A DNA stretch of 6,771 bases from an uncultured Rubrobacteraceae bacterium (GTDB lineage Bacteria > Actinomycetota > Rubrobacteria > Rubrobacterales > Rubrobacteraceae): NCBI GenBank assembly GCA_902805985.1, contig CADCUW010000189.1:1-6771 (forward strand), given 5' to 3'. Positions 1 to 5,720 of the stretch are shown here, piece by piece. Numbering within the stretch: the stretch's first letter is position 1; the number at the start of each line of letters is the position of its first letter. The notes under the pieces were generated by a model. It was not told where the DNA came from. It was given only the letters and a program-made list of their open reading frames with translations, and searched no databases. Both the position numbers and the translations under genes were made by a program.

Positions 1-26
1 ACCCCCGCCGCCTCCCGTTTGTTGCG

Positions 27-50
27 ATCCCCTGTGGGGGTACGAACCCC
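27..50 (+). other. Competing C/G-run hairpins in the leader of the first SDR gene
   Basis: A CCCC run (29-32), a GGGGG run (36-40) and a second CCCC run (47-50) follow one another just upstream of the ribosome binding site at 71-78. The central G run can pair with either C run, giving two mutually exclusive small hairpins (27-41, loop TGT; or 36-50, 7-base loop). This may be chance in GC-rich DNA, or a leader or upstream-gene terminator. No convincing promoter was seen in 1-85; the best -35/-10 pair (TTGTTG at 19-24, TACGAA at 41-46) is weak. Confidence 0.25.
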
Positions 51-85
51 GTCTGCGGGCCGCGGATTTTGAAGGAGGCGTTCGG

Positions 86-841
86 GTGGAGTTGGACGGG
101 CGGCGAGTGCTTGTGACGGGGGCGTCTTCCGGGATCGGCAAGGCGACGGCGAGGGTGCTCGCACAGCGGGGCGCGCGCGTGGCGTGCCTGGCGCGGAGCA
201 GGGAGAAGGTCGAGGGGCTCGCCGCGGAGATCGGCGGGGTCCCAATCGTCGCGGACGTGGCCGACGAGGAGGCGGTCAGGAGCGCCGTGGACGACGAGGA
301 GGCGGTCAGGAGCGCCGTGGACGAGGCGGCGGACTCTCTAGGCGGCCTCGACGCGGTCGCCAACGTTGCCGGCGTGCAGCTTCTGGCCCCGTTCTCCGAG
401 GGGCGGACGGAGGAGTGGCGGCGGCTGCTCGACGTGAACGTGCTCGGGTTGTGCCTGGTTACCCACGCGGCGCTCGGGCACATCCGGGAGGCGGGCGGCG
501 GCGACGTGGTCAACACGAGCTCTATCGCCGGGCGCCGGGTCACCGGCTCAGACGGCGCCGTCTACTCCGGCACCAAGTTTGCCGTCCACGCCATAAGCGA
601 GGCGCTGCGGCGGGAGCTGCACCCCGAGGGCATCCGCGTGATCGTCGTCTCGCCCGGCTGGGTCGACACGAACCTCGGGAAGGACATGGGCAACGAGGAG
701 ATAAAGGCCAAACTCCAGAAGCGCCAGGAGGAGATCGGGCTCGCCCCCGAGGACGTCGGTCGCCAGATCGCCCGGGCGCTGGCCGAGCCGCGCCACGTCA
801 CTGTGCACGAGATCGCGGTGATGTCCACAGAGGAGGACTAG
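86..841 (+). CDS. Short-chain dehydrogenase/reductase (SDR), YdfG-like, with internal 10-residue duplication
   Basis: This is a cytoplasmic NAD(P)-dependent oxidoreductase of the classical SDR family, 251 residues. The nucleotide-binding motif TGASSGIG is at 11-18, the acidic residue after beta-3 is D57, NVAG (usual form NNAG) is at 93-96, the catalytic Ser lies in NTSSIAG (S145/S146), and YSGTK gives Tyr160 and Lys164. PGWVDT (190-195) follows. The C-terminal HEIAV segment resembles the YdfG/3-hydroxy acid dehydrogenase-like group; substrate is not determinable. The start is GTG at 86, preceded by GAAGGAGG at 71-78 with 7-base spacing. Residues 60-69 (DEEAVRSAVD) are repeated exactly as 70-79, lengthening the helix between beta-3 and beta-4, so the protein is 10 residues longer than it would otherwise be. 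All catalytic residues remain, so activity is possible but untested. No operon partner is evident: a 109-bp gap with inverted repeats follows. Confidence 0.93.
   Translation: MELDGRRVLVTGASSGIGKATARVLAQRGARVACLARSREKVEGLAAEIGGVPIVADVADEEAVRSAVDDEEAVRSAVDEAADSLGGLDAVANVAGVQLLAPFSEGRTEEWRRLLDVNVLGLCLVTHAALGHIREAGGGDVVNTSSIAGRRVTGSDGAVYSGTKFAVHAISEALRRELHPEGIRVIVVSPGWVDTNLGKDMGNEEIKAKLQKRQEEIGLAPEDVGRQIARALAEPRHVTVHEIAVMSTEED
262..324 (+). repeat. Perfect 30-bp in-frame tandem duplication inside the SDR gene
   Basis: The 30-bp unit at 263-292 is repeated without mismatch at 293-322. Identity of the two copies extends one base to the left and two to the right, so 262-294 equals 292-324. It encodes DEEAVRSAVD twice. 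Identical codons in both copies indicate a recent slippage or unequal-exchange event rather than ancient domain structure. Confidence 0.95.
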
Positions 842-859
842 GCCCGGTCCCTACCGGGC
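842..859 (+). terminator. Hairpin directly after the SDR stop codon
   Basis: A 7-bp perfect stem (GCCCGGT 842-848 / ACCGGGC 853-859) with a 4-base CCCT loop begins at the base after the TAG stop. There is no U-tract after it, so it is a possible weak or factor-assisted terminator or an mRNA 3'-end stabiliser, not a canonical intrinsic terminator. Confidence 0.4.
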
Positions 860-904
860 GGTTGCGTACCCGCCGGCGTGATTCGGGCCGCCAGTCCGCG
901 CGTA

Positions 905-918
905 GGCACACCTGTGCC
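905..918. promoter_or_regulatory. 14-bp inverted repeat upstream of the CHRD gene
   Basis: GGCACACCTGTGCC is a perfect inverted repeat (6-bp arms, 2-base centre) lying 32 bp before the ATG of the secreted CHRD protein. Position and symmetry would suit a dimeric repressor operator, but no recognisable -10/-35 pair was found around it. Operator function is inference. Confidence 0.3.
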
Positions 919-950
919 GGTGCGGCGCGAGAGACGAGCAGGAGGCAGAG

Positions 951-1412
951 ATGCGTCTACGGAACTTGGTGGTGGCGACGGTGGCGACGGCGCTGGTCGT
1001 GGCGATGGCAGGCGGCCCGGCCCTGGCCAAGACGGTGGTCGCCGGCGTCGAGGGCGGGAGGTTGCTGACGGTGGAACTTCTCGGGTCGAACGAGGTCCCG
1101 GGGCCGGGAGACCCCGACGGCAGCGGGACCGCCCTCATCTCGGTGAACCCCTCGAGGGAGAGGCTCTGCTACGAGTTGACCGCCGAGAACATAGCGACCG
1201 CCACGGCCGCCCACATCCACGAGGCACCCGCCGGCACGGCCGGTCCCGTTGTGGTGGGCCTCGCGCCGCCGGCTGACGGCTCCTCCAGCGGGTGCGTGGC
1301 GGCGGACAAGACGCTCCTCAAGGAGATCAAGAAGGACCCGGCAGGCTACTACGTCAACGTTCACAACGCCGAATTTCCCGCGGGGGCGCTTAGGGGCCAG
1401 CTCTCCAGGTAA
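951..1412 (+). CDS. Secreted CHRD-domain protein
   Basis: A small exported protein of 153 residues made of one CHRD (chordin-type) domain. The N terminus has a classic Sec signal peptide: basic MRLR, a hydrophobic stretch at about 6-22, and a likely cleavage after PALA (A26/K27). The mature part shows CHRD signatures: LLTVELLGSNEVP near 38-50, AAHIHEAPAGTAGPVVVGL around 86-104, and a C-terminal YYVNVHNAEFPAGALRGQL (133-151). Two cysteines (C73, C115) remain after processing and could form a disulfide. In bacteria such proteins are extracellular or envelope-associated and of poorly known function. The ATG start at 951 has GGAGG at 941-945 with 5-base spacing. The gene appears monocistronic: it follows a gap with inverted repeats and ends at a strong palindromic terminator. 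Confidence 0.9.
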   Translation: MRLRNLVVATVATALVVAMAGGPALAKTVVAGVEGGRLLTVELLGSNEVPGPGDPDGSGTALISVNPSRERLCYELTAENIATATAAHIHEAPAGTAGPVVVGLAPPADGSSSGCVAADKTLLKEIKKDPAGYYVNVHNAEFPAGALRGQLSR

Positions 1413-1433
1413 CGACCGCGTACGAGAGGTGGT

Positions 1434-1477
1434 AAAAGAGCGGGGGTCCGGCGTCGACGCCGGACCCCCGCTCTTTT
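1434..1477. terminator. Perfect 44-bp palindromic (bidirectional) terminator
   Basis: Positions 1434-1455 are the exact reverse complement of 1456-1477, centred on GTCGAC. In RNA this gives a 20-bp GC-rich stem with a UCGA loop, preceded by AAAAGAG and followed by CTCTTTT, so a short A-tract/U-tract is present on both strands. It lies 21 bp after the TAA stop of the CHRD gene and is the best intrinsic terminator in the window. Its symmetry lets it act on either strand, although the next gene runs in the same direction. Confidence 0.9.
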
Positions 1478-1594
1478 GGTCCGTGGCCACATTGTAGGCG
1501 GGGTGCGCGGGGACAGTACCGCAAGGCGGGGGATGGTATACGTTGCGTGTGGACGTTCACGGTGACCGGACCGAACAGGCGGTGGACTACCTGC

Positions 1595-2641
1595 ATGGGT
1601 GAGGTGATAGACAAGCGTTACGAGGTGCTCGGGGCACTGGGCAGCGGCGGCATGGCCGACGTCTATCTGGCCCACGACGAGGTTCTGGACCGCGACGTCG
1701 CCCTGAAGGTCCTGAACCGCCGGTTCTCCGGCGACGCGGCGTTCGTCGAGCGCTTCAGGCGGGAGGCCCGGAGTGCGGCGACCCTCTCGCACCCGAACGT
1801 GGTCCCGATCTACGACCGGGGCGAGGCGGAGGACGGGGCGTGCTACATCTCCATGGAGTACCTGCCGGGCGGCACCTTGCAAGATAGGATCTCGCGGGAC
1901 GCGCCGATGGACCCGAAGGTCGTCTCCGAGACGGCGGCGCAGATCGCCGAGGCCCTCGCCGCCGCCCACGAGGGCGGCGTGATCCACCGTGACGTCAAAC
2001 CCCAGAACGTCCTCGTGACGCGTATGGGCGACGTGAAGGTCGGCGACTTCGGCATCGCCCGGGCCGAGTCTTCCGGCACCATGACGGGGGACGAGATCCT
2101 CGGCACCGCCGCGTACATGTCCCCGGAACAGGCGTCGGGAAGGCCGGTAGATCCCCGCAGCGACCTCTACTCTTTGGGCGTGGTCATGTACGAGATGCTC
2201 ACGGGCGGGCCGCCCTTCGCCGCGAACGGCTCGGTCTCCGTCGCCATGAAACACGCGAACGAGACGCCGGCCCGGCCCAAGAGCCGGAACCCGGAGATAC
2301 CGGACGCCATGGACAAGCTCGTCGTCCGGCTGCTCTCCAAGGACCCGGACGACCGGCCACCGAGCGCGGCCGCGCTCGCGGACGAACTCCGTAGCCTCGC
2401 GCGGGGCCAGGCCTCGAAGGATGCCCCGGCGACGAAGGGGGACGCGGCCGGCCGGACGGACGGCACCCGCCCCACCTCGGTCTACGCAGGGGGCCGCGGG
2501 CGGGAAGGGAGGACCCGGCGCCCGGCGCGCCGGACGAACCCCGCGGACCTCGTCCCCTGGTTGCTCGTGGCGTTCTTCGTCGTGGGCGTGGCCGCGGGTG
2601 GGATACTGGTCTTGAGGGTGCTCGGCGCGCCGCTACCGTAG
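1595..2641 (+). CDS. Membrane-anchored Ser/Thr protein kinase (PknB-type catalytic domain, no extracellular sensor)
   Basis: A eukaryotic-type (Hanks) kinase of 348 residues from the preferred start. The glycine loop is GSGGMADVY (16-24), with VALK Lys38, helix-C Glu57, catalytic loop HRDVKPQN (131-138, Asp133), DFG (151-153), activation loop SGTMTGDE with candidate autophosphorylation sites T162 and T164 (placed like the PknB activation-loop threonines), GTAAYMSPE (170-178) and DLYSLG with Asp190. Every residue needed for catalysis is present. After about residue 270 comes a basic, low-complexity linker, then one transmembrane helix (about 319-342) and only a few outer residues, so there are no PASTA or other sensor domains. 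I prefer ATG at 1595, because the protein then begins MGEVIDKRYEVLGALG as is usual for actinobacterial kinases, and AGGCGGTGG lies upstream at 1577-1585. A GTG at 1547 is in frame and would add 16 residues. The gene stands behind the palindromic terminator, so it needs its own promoter; none is clear (TATACG at 1537-1542 is weak). Confidence 0.94.
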   Translation: MGEVIDKRYEVLGALGSGGMADVYLAHDEVLDRDVALKVLNRRFSGDAAFVERFRREARSAATLSHPNVVPIYDRGEAEDGACYISMEYLPGGTLQDRISRDAPMDPKVVSETAAQIAEALAAAHEGGVIHRDVKPQNVLVTRMGDVKVGDFGIARAESSGTMTGDEILGTAAYMSPEQASGRPVDPRSDLYSLGVVMYEMLTGGPPFAANGSVSVAMKHANETPARPKSRNPEIPDAMDKLVVRLLSKDPDDRPPSAAALADELRSLARGQASKDAPATKGDAAGRTDGTRPTSVYAGGRGREGRTRRPARRTNPADLVPWLLVAFFVVGVAAGGILVLRVLGAPLP

Positions 2642-2654
2642 GCAGATGCTCGTC

Positions 2655-2668
2655 CGGTGGGGCCACCG
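2655..2668. promoter_or_regulatory. Inverted repeat abutting the TATAAT box
   Basis: CGGTGG (2655-2660) and CCACCG (2663-2668) form a perfect inverted repeat with a 2-base centre. It ends 2 bp before the TATAAT at 2671, occupying the spacer where a -35/-10 pair would be read. It could be an operator controlling the small membrane protein gene, or the stem of a weak terminator 13 bp after the kinase stop. The sequence does not decide. Confidence 0.35.
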
Positions 2669-2670
2669 TC

Positions 2671-2676
2671 TATAAT
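2671..2676 (+). promoter_or_regulatory. TATAAT -10 promoter element for the small membrane protein gene
   Basis: A perfect TATAAT stands in otherwise GC-rich intergenic DNA, 77 bp before the GTG at 2754, implying a leader of about 70 bases. The -35 region is poor (TGCTCG at 2647-2652, 18-bp spacer), so it may rely on an activator or on the adjoining inverted repeat. It makes independent transcription of the downstream gene likely. Confidence 0.6.
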
Positions 2677-2753
2677 CGGACGGCATCCGCACAGGCGTCC
2701 TATCCGTACTGGCGCCGTGTTTCCGTAGAAGCGAGTTTTCAGGAGGCAGAACC

Positions 2754-2954
2754 GTGGGCAGGAGACGGGACTACGATGAAGGCTACGAGGACGCGCGCAG
2801 AGAGATGGAAGAGCGCGAGTTCGGCGGGCGCCGCGGCGGCGACAGCTCGTTCACGGCCGCCGTCGTCGTCAAGTACCTGGCGATCGTCATAGTCGTGCTA
2901 ATTATCGCCTACGTGGTGCTCCAGATCCTCGGCACCATACGGGGGGCTTTCTAG
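2754..2954 (+). CDS. Small C-terminally anchored membrane protein, unknown function
   Basis: A 66-residue protein I do not recognise. Residues 1-30 are strongly charged (RRR, alternating D/E and R, two Gly/Arg-rich turns), then a long hydrophobic helix spans about 34-60 with a single Lys40 near its start, leaving only TIRGAF after it. It is probably a single-pass membrane protein with its charged part in the cytoplasm; orientation is inferred from charge. The GTG start has AGGAGG at 2741-2746 with 7-base spacing, a near-ideal site, and a TATAAT box lies upstream, so the gene looks real and well expressed. It follows the kinase on the same strand and shares its layout of a cytoplasmic part plus a C-terminal anchor, but nothing shows that they interact. 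Its stop codon lies 9 bp from the convergent SDR stop, with no terminator between. Confidence 0.8.
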   Translation: MGRRRDYDEGYEDARREMEEREFGGRRGGDSSFTAAVVVKYLAIVIVVLIIAYVVLQILGTIRGAF

Positions 2955-2963
2955 CCCGCCTTC

Positions 2964-3740
2964 CTACCAGGCCGTGGCACCCCCGTCCACGACCAGGGTC
3001 TGGCCCGTGACGTAGGAGGCGGCGGGCGAGGCGAGGAAGATCACCACACCCTTGAGGTCCTCCGGGTTGCCGAAGCGGTGGAGCGGAATGCCGTCTAACA
3101 TCCTCTCCTCGAACTTCTCTATGAGCCCTCCGCTCATGCGGGTCGGGAACCAGCCGGGGGCTATGGCGTTGACGGTTATGCCGTGCGGCGCCCATGAGGT
3201 CGCGAGGTCGCGGGTCATGGAGATGATGGCGCCCTTGGACGAGTTGTAGCCCACGGTCTGCATAAAGTCCGGGTGGCCGCCGACGATGCCGGCGACGGAT
3301 GAGATGTTGACGATGGTGCCGCCGCTCTCGCGTTCGATCATGCGCCGCCCGACCGCCTGAGCCATCAGGAACGTCCCACGCACGTTGACGGCCATGACCT
3401 GATCGAACCTCTCCACCGGCATCTCGTCCGGCGGCGCCCCCCACGTCGCCCCGGAGTTGTTGACGAGGACGTCGACGCCCCCGAAGGTGATTTCGGCCTC
3501 GGAGACCACGTTCTGCACGTCGCCGGGGTCGGTGACGTCACAGGCGAGGGCGAGGGCGTGGCCGCCCCTGGCCTCTATCTCCCCCTTCACGTCTTCGAGT
3601 GAGTCCTTTTTGCGGGAGCAGAGGACGACGTTGGCCCCGGCGTCGGCGAGGGCCTCGGCCATGTAGCGGCCGAGCCCGCGCCCGCCGCCGGTAACGATGG
3701 CCGTCTTGCCGTCCAAACGGAAAAGGTCGAGCGCGTTCAG
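2964..3740 (-). CDS. SDR-family oxidoreductase (FabG / gluconate 5-dehydrogenase-like), probable CTG start
   Basis: A classical SDR, NAD(P)-dependent and cytoplasmic. Numbered from the TTG at 3716 (250 residues), it has TGGGRGLG (9-16), Asp60 after beta-3, NNSG (86-89, usual NNAG), Asn111, the catalytic Ser in NISSVAG (S139/S140), Tyr157 and Lys161 in YNSSK, PGW (187-189) and the common C-terminal stretch SYVTGQTLVVDGG. As the last gene of the acyl-CoA cluster it plausibly interconverts 3-oxo and 3-hydroxyacyl substrates, but the sequence alone also fits sugar-acid or other alcohol dehydrogenases. The start is notable. The TTG at 3716 has no ribosome binding site, whereas an in-frame CTG at 3738-3740 sits 6 bases after AGGAG and gives the N terminus (M)NALDLFRLDGKTAIVTG, whose LDLFRLDGK segment is typical of relatives (from memory). 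I therefore extend the gene to 3740 (258 residues). It starts 17 bp after the ligase stop, so the two are co-transcribed. Confidence 0.9.
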   Translation of the reverse strand: MNALDLFRLDGKTAIVTGGGRGLGRYMAEALADAGANVVLCSRKKDSLEDVKGEIEARGGHALALACDVTDPGDVQNVVSEAEITFGGVDVLVNNSGATWGAPPDEMPVERFDQVMAVNVRGTFLMAQAVGRRMIERESGGTIVNISSVAGIVGGHPDFMQTVGYNSSKGAIISMTRDLATSWAPHGITVNAIAPGWFPTRMSGGLIEKFEERMLDGIPLHRFGNPEDLKGVVIFLASPAASYVTGQTLVVDGGATAW

Positions 3741-3742
3741 GG

Positions 3743-3751
3743 CCTTCTCCT
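3743..3751 (-). promoter_or_regulatory. Ribosome binding site that decides the SDR start
   Basis: On the minus strand AGGAGAAGG (3751 down to 3743) lies in the 17-bp gap after the ligase stop. Its AGGAG core is 6 bases from CTG at 3740 but 30 bases from TTG at 3716, which favours initiation at CTG. Confidence 0.7.
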
Positions 3752-3757
3752 CTCTCT

Positions 3758-5473
3758 TTAGGCCGGCGGTGGGGGTGGCGGCGGTACGGTGCCGGGTTCC
3801 GGCTCTATGCGGGTGCCGGTCCCGGCCGCGGTTCCCGCCACGCTCTCGGCCCTCGCCTCGTCGGCGAGGACGCGCCGCAGGAGCTTGCCGACGGCGGACT
3901 TGGGGAGCTCCCGGCGGAACTCCAGTTCCTTGGGCGCCTTGTAGGGGGCGAGCCGCTCCAGGCAGAAGGCCAGGATCTCGGTCTCCGTCACCGTGCTGCC
4001 GGCGCGCCGGACGACGTACGCCTTGACGGACTCGCCCCTGTACTCGTCGGGGACGCCGACGGCGACGGCCTCGGAGACGTCCGGGTGCTCGAAGAGGACC
4101 TCCTCGATCTCGCGCGGGTAGACGTTGTAGCCGCTCGCCAGGATCATATCCTTCTTCCGGTCCACGATGTAGAAGTAGCCGTCCTCGTCCATCCGCGCCA
4201 TGTCACCGGTGTACAGCCAGCCGTCCCTCAAGGTGTCCGCCGTCTCGACGGGCATGTTGAGGTAGCCCTTCATGACCTGCGGACCCTTGATGACGAGCTC
4301 GCCCGGCTCCCCGACCGGCATCTCCCTCTCGCCCGTCTCGACGTCAACGACCCTCGCGTCGGTGCTCGGCACGGGAACCCCGATGCTCCCCTCCCGCGCC
4401 TCCCCGGAGAAGGGCGGGTTGAAGTGCGTGACGGGCGAGGCCTCCGAGAGCCCGTACCCCTCGAACACGGGCCGCCCGGTCTTCTCCTCAAACGAGTGCT
4501 TGAGCGGCACCGGCAGGGCGGAGCCGCCGGAGTTGAACGTCCGGACGTTGCCGAAGCCGTACTCCATCAGGTCCGCGCCGCCAGCGTCGAGGGCCATGTA
4601 CATCGTCGGCACCCCGCTGAACATCACGGGCCGGTTCACTTTTACGAGGTCCATGACCTCCCCGGGGTCGAACTTGGGCAGGAGGAGCTGGTCGAGGCCC
4701 TGCCTGATGCCGAAGAGCATCACGCACGTGAGCCCGAAGATGTGGAACATCGGCAGGATGCCCATAATTTTCTGGTTGTTGGAGAACGCGGCCGGGTCGT
4801 CTATGAACATGTCGAGCGCCTGCTGGACGTTCGCCACGAGGTTGCGGTGGGTGAGCATCGCGCCCTTTGAGACCCCGGTCGTCCCCCCCGTGTACTGCAG
4901 CGCCGCCACGTCCCCGGCGGGGTCTATGGGCACCTCGGGCGCGGGGGGCGCGTCCGCCGCGAGAAAGTCGCCGAAGGAGCGGTGGCCGGGCTCGAGACCC
5001 TCCGGCTCCCCGGCGAAGTCCACGACGATCACGTTCTTCAGGTTCGTCTGGGGAAGGACGTTTCGCACGCGGGGGTACATGTCCTTGTAGACGACCATGG
5101 TCTCGGCGCCCGAGTCGGCGAGGATGTACTCGATCTCGCGCTCGACGTACATCGGGTTGAGCTGCGTGACGATGGCCCCGAGCCGGATGGTCGCGAAAAA
5201 GCCTATCACGTACTGCGGGCAGTTCGGGAGCATCAGGGCCACCCTGTCCCCCTTCCCGACCCCGCTCGCCGCGAGCGAGCCAGCCATCTTCTCGACGAGC
5301 GCCTGCAGCCGCTCGAACTCGAAGGTCGTCTCGTAGAACGTGAGGGCCGTCTTCCCCCTGTGCTCCTCCGCGGCCATCCTGAAAAAGTCGTGGAGCGAAC
5401 CGTCGAAGATCTCCGTCTCCGCCTCGACGCGCCCCGCGTAGACTTTCAGCCACGGCTTCTCCGTGCCGAACAT
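3758..5473 (-). CDS. fadD: Long-chain fatty acyl-CoA ligase (AMP-forming, FadD-like)
   Basis: An ATP-dependent enzyme of the ANL superfamily that activates a fatty acid through an acyl-adenylate to acyl-CoA; 571 residues, close to the usual family length. Ordered motifs: P-loop YTGGTTGVSKGAML (194-207), HIFG near 244-247, the aromatic/acidic motif GYGLSE (339-344), YTGD (421-424) with ribose-binding Asp424, the hinge DRKKDMI (438-444), GYNVYPREIEE (448-458), and the catalytic Lys530 in PKSAVGKLLRR. All catalytic elements are intact. The ATG start has AGGAGG (5483-5478) with 4-base spacing. After the catalytic core comes a Gly/Ala/Thr-rich tail ending in seven consecutive prolines before the last Ala (564-571), which is unusual for the family. 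It feeds the dehydratase, thioesterase and SDR genes around it. The 245-bp upstream gap with repeat arrays suggests that it may have its own promoter. Chain-length preference cannot be read; the gene symbol is a family name. Confidence 0.95.
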   Translation of the reverse strand: MFGTEKPWLKVYAGRVEAETEIFDGSLHDFFRMAAEEHRGKTALTFYETTFEFERLQALVEKMAGSLAASGVGKGDRVALMLPNCPQYVIGFFATIRLGAIVTQLNPMYVEREIEYILADSGAETMVVYKDMYPRVRNVLPQTNLKNVIVVDFAGEPEGLEPGHRSFGDFLAADAPPAPEVPIDPAGDVAALQYTGGTTGVSKGAMLTHRNLVANVQQALDMFIDDPAAFSNNQKIMGILPMFHIFGLTCVMLFGIRQGLDQLLLPKFDPGEVMDLVKVNRPVMFSGVPTMYMALDAGGADLMEYGFGNVRTFNSGGSALPVPLKHSFEEKTGRPVFEGYGLSEASPVTHFNPPFSGEAREGSIGVPVPSTDARVVDVETGEREMPVGEPGELVIKGPQVMKGYLNMPVETADTLRDGWLYTGDMARMDEDGYFYIVDRKKDMILASGYNVYPREIEEVLFEHPDVSEAVAVGVPDEYRGESVKAYVVRRAGSTVTETEILAFCLERLAPYKAPKELEFRRELPKSAVGKLLRRVLADEARAESVAGTAAGTGTRIEPEPGTVPPPPPPPA

Positions 5474-5530
5474 GCGTCCTCCTATTCGGTCGCCCGCGAA
5501 CCCTTGTCCCTCTCACCTATCTATCCGCGA

Positions 5531-5536
5531 ATGATA
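5531..5536 (-). promoter_or_regulatory. Candidate -10 element for the ligase-SDR unit
   Basis: The minus strand reads TATCAT (5 of 6 matches to TATAAT) 57 bp before the ligase ATG, in the only AT-richer patch of the gap. No acceptable -35 hexamer is found 16-18 bp upstream, so this is a weak call that rests on position and the need for transcription beyond the repeat arrays. Confidence 0.25.
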
Positions 5537-5562
5537 ATGGCGAAACGTCTTGGGCGCTTTGG

Positions 5563-5600
5563 AGGCTCTGAGGCTCTTAGGTTCGAGGTTTTGAGGTCTG
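5563..5600 (+). repeat. Left array of AGG-initiated 8-bp repeats
   Basis: Five near-tandem units read AGGCTCTG, AGGCTCTT, AGGTTCG, AGGTTTTG and AGGTCTG (7-8 bp each; consensus AGGYTYTG). The array is non-coding, in the gap between the thioesterase and ligase genes, and pairs as an inverted repeat with the array at 5694-5720. No known element name is assigned. Confidence 0.75.
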
Positions 5601-5693
5601 CGCCTATCGGTCCTCTCGGCGGGGCGCCGCCCTCGGCCTGTTATGGGCGGGGCCACCGACTCACCTCCCAGGTCCCGACAACCACCTCTATTC

Positions 5694-5720
5694 CCTCAAA
5701 GCCTCGGAACCTCAAAACCT
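5694..5720 (-). repeat. Right array of the same 8-bp repeat, inverted
   Basis: On the minus strand the units are AGGTTTTG (5720-5713), AGGTTCCG (5712-5705), AGGCTTTG (5704-5697) and AGG (5696-5694). Twelve bases, AGGTTTTGAGGT at 5586-5597, are exactly complementary to 5709-5720. The array runs into the TAG stop codon (5719-5721) of the thioesterase gene. Between the arrays a smaller hairpin, GGCGG/CCGCC (5618-5622/5627-5631), sits in the loop. Together they could form a 3' stem-loop on the thioesterase transcript. Confidence 0.75.

Noticed and set aside
36..60. Possible tRNA T-arm on the minus strand (GGGGTTCGTACCCC)
   Set aside because: The loop has only 6 bases and a 5-bp T-stem cannot be made; no acceptor stem, anticodon arm or CCA end is found nearby.
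184..1068. Plus-strand open frame (294 codons) overlapping the SDR and CHRD genes
   Set aside because: Arg/Gly-rich frame-shifted translation spanning two real genes and the gap between them; no family resemblance.
1547..1594. GTG at 1547 as the kinase start, possibly leaderless after TATACG at 1537-1542
   Set aside because: The extra 16 residues (WTFTVTGPNRRWTTC...) do not look like a kinase N terminus, while ATG at 1595 gives the usual MGxVIxxRYE beginning with an upstream AGGCGG. Kept only as an alternative.
1361..2254. Long minus-strand open frame (297 codons) across the palindrome and kinase
   Set aside because: It is antisense to the kinase catalytic domain, reads through the strong terminator, shows no recognisable motif and has no ribosome binding site that stands out.
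2955..2963. Terminator between the convergent small membrane protein and SDR genes
   Set aside because: Only 9 bp separate the stops, and no stem with a T-tract is visible on either strand around it.
4085..4870. Long plus-strand open frame (261 codons) opposite the acyl-CoA ligase
   Set aside because: It lies wholly antisense to a ligase with every family motif intact. Its translation is a low-complexity V/H/R/D-rich product with no domain, as expected of a GC-rich antisense shadow.
5563..5720. CRISPR array in the thioesterase-ligase gap
   Set aside because: Units are only 7-8 bp with no spacers, and the two groups are inverted relative to each other.
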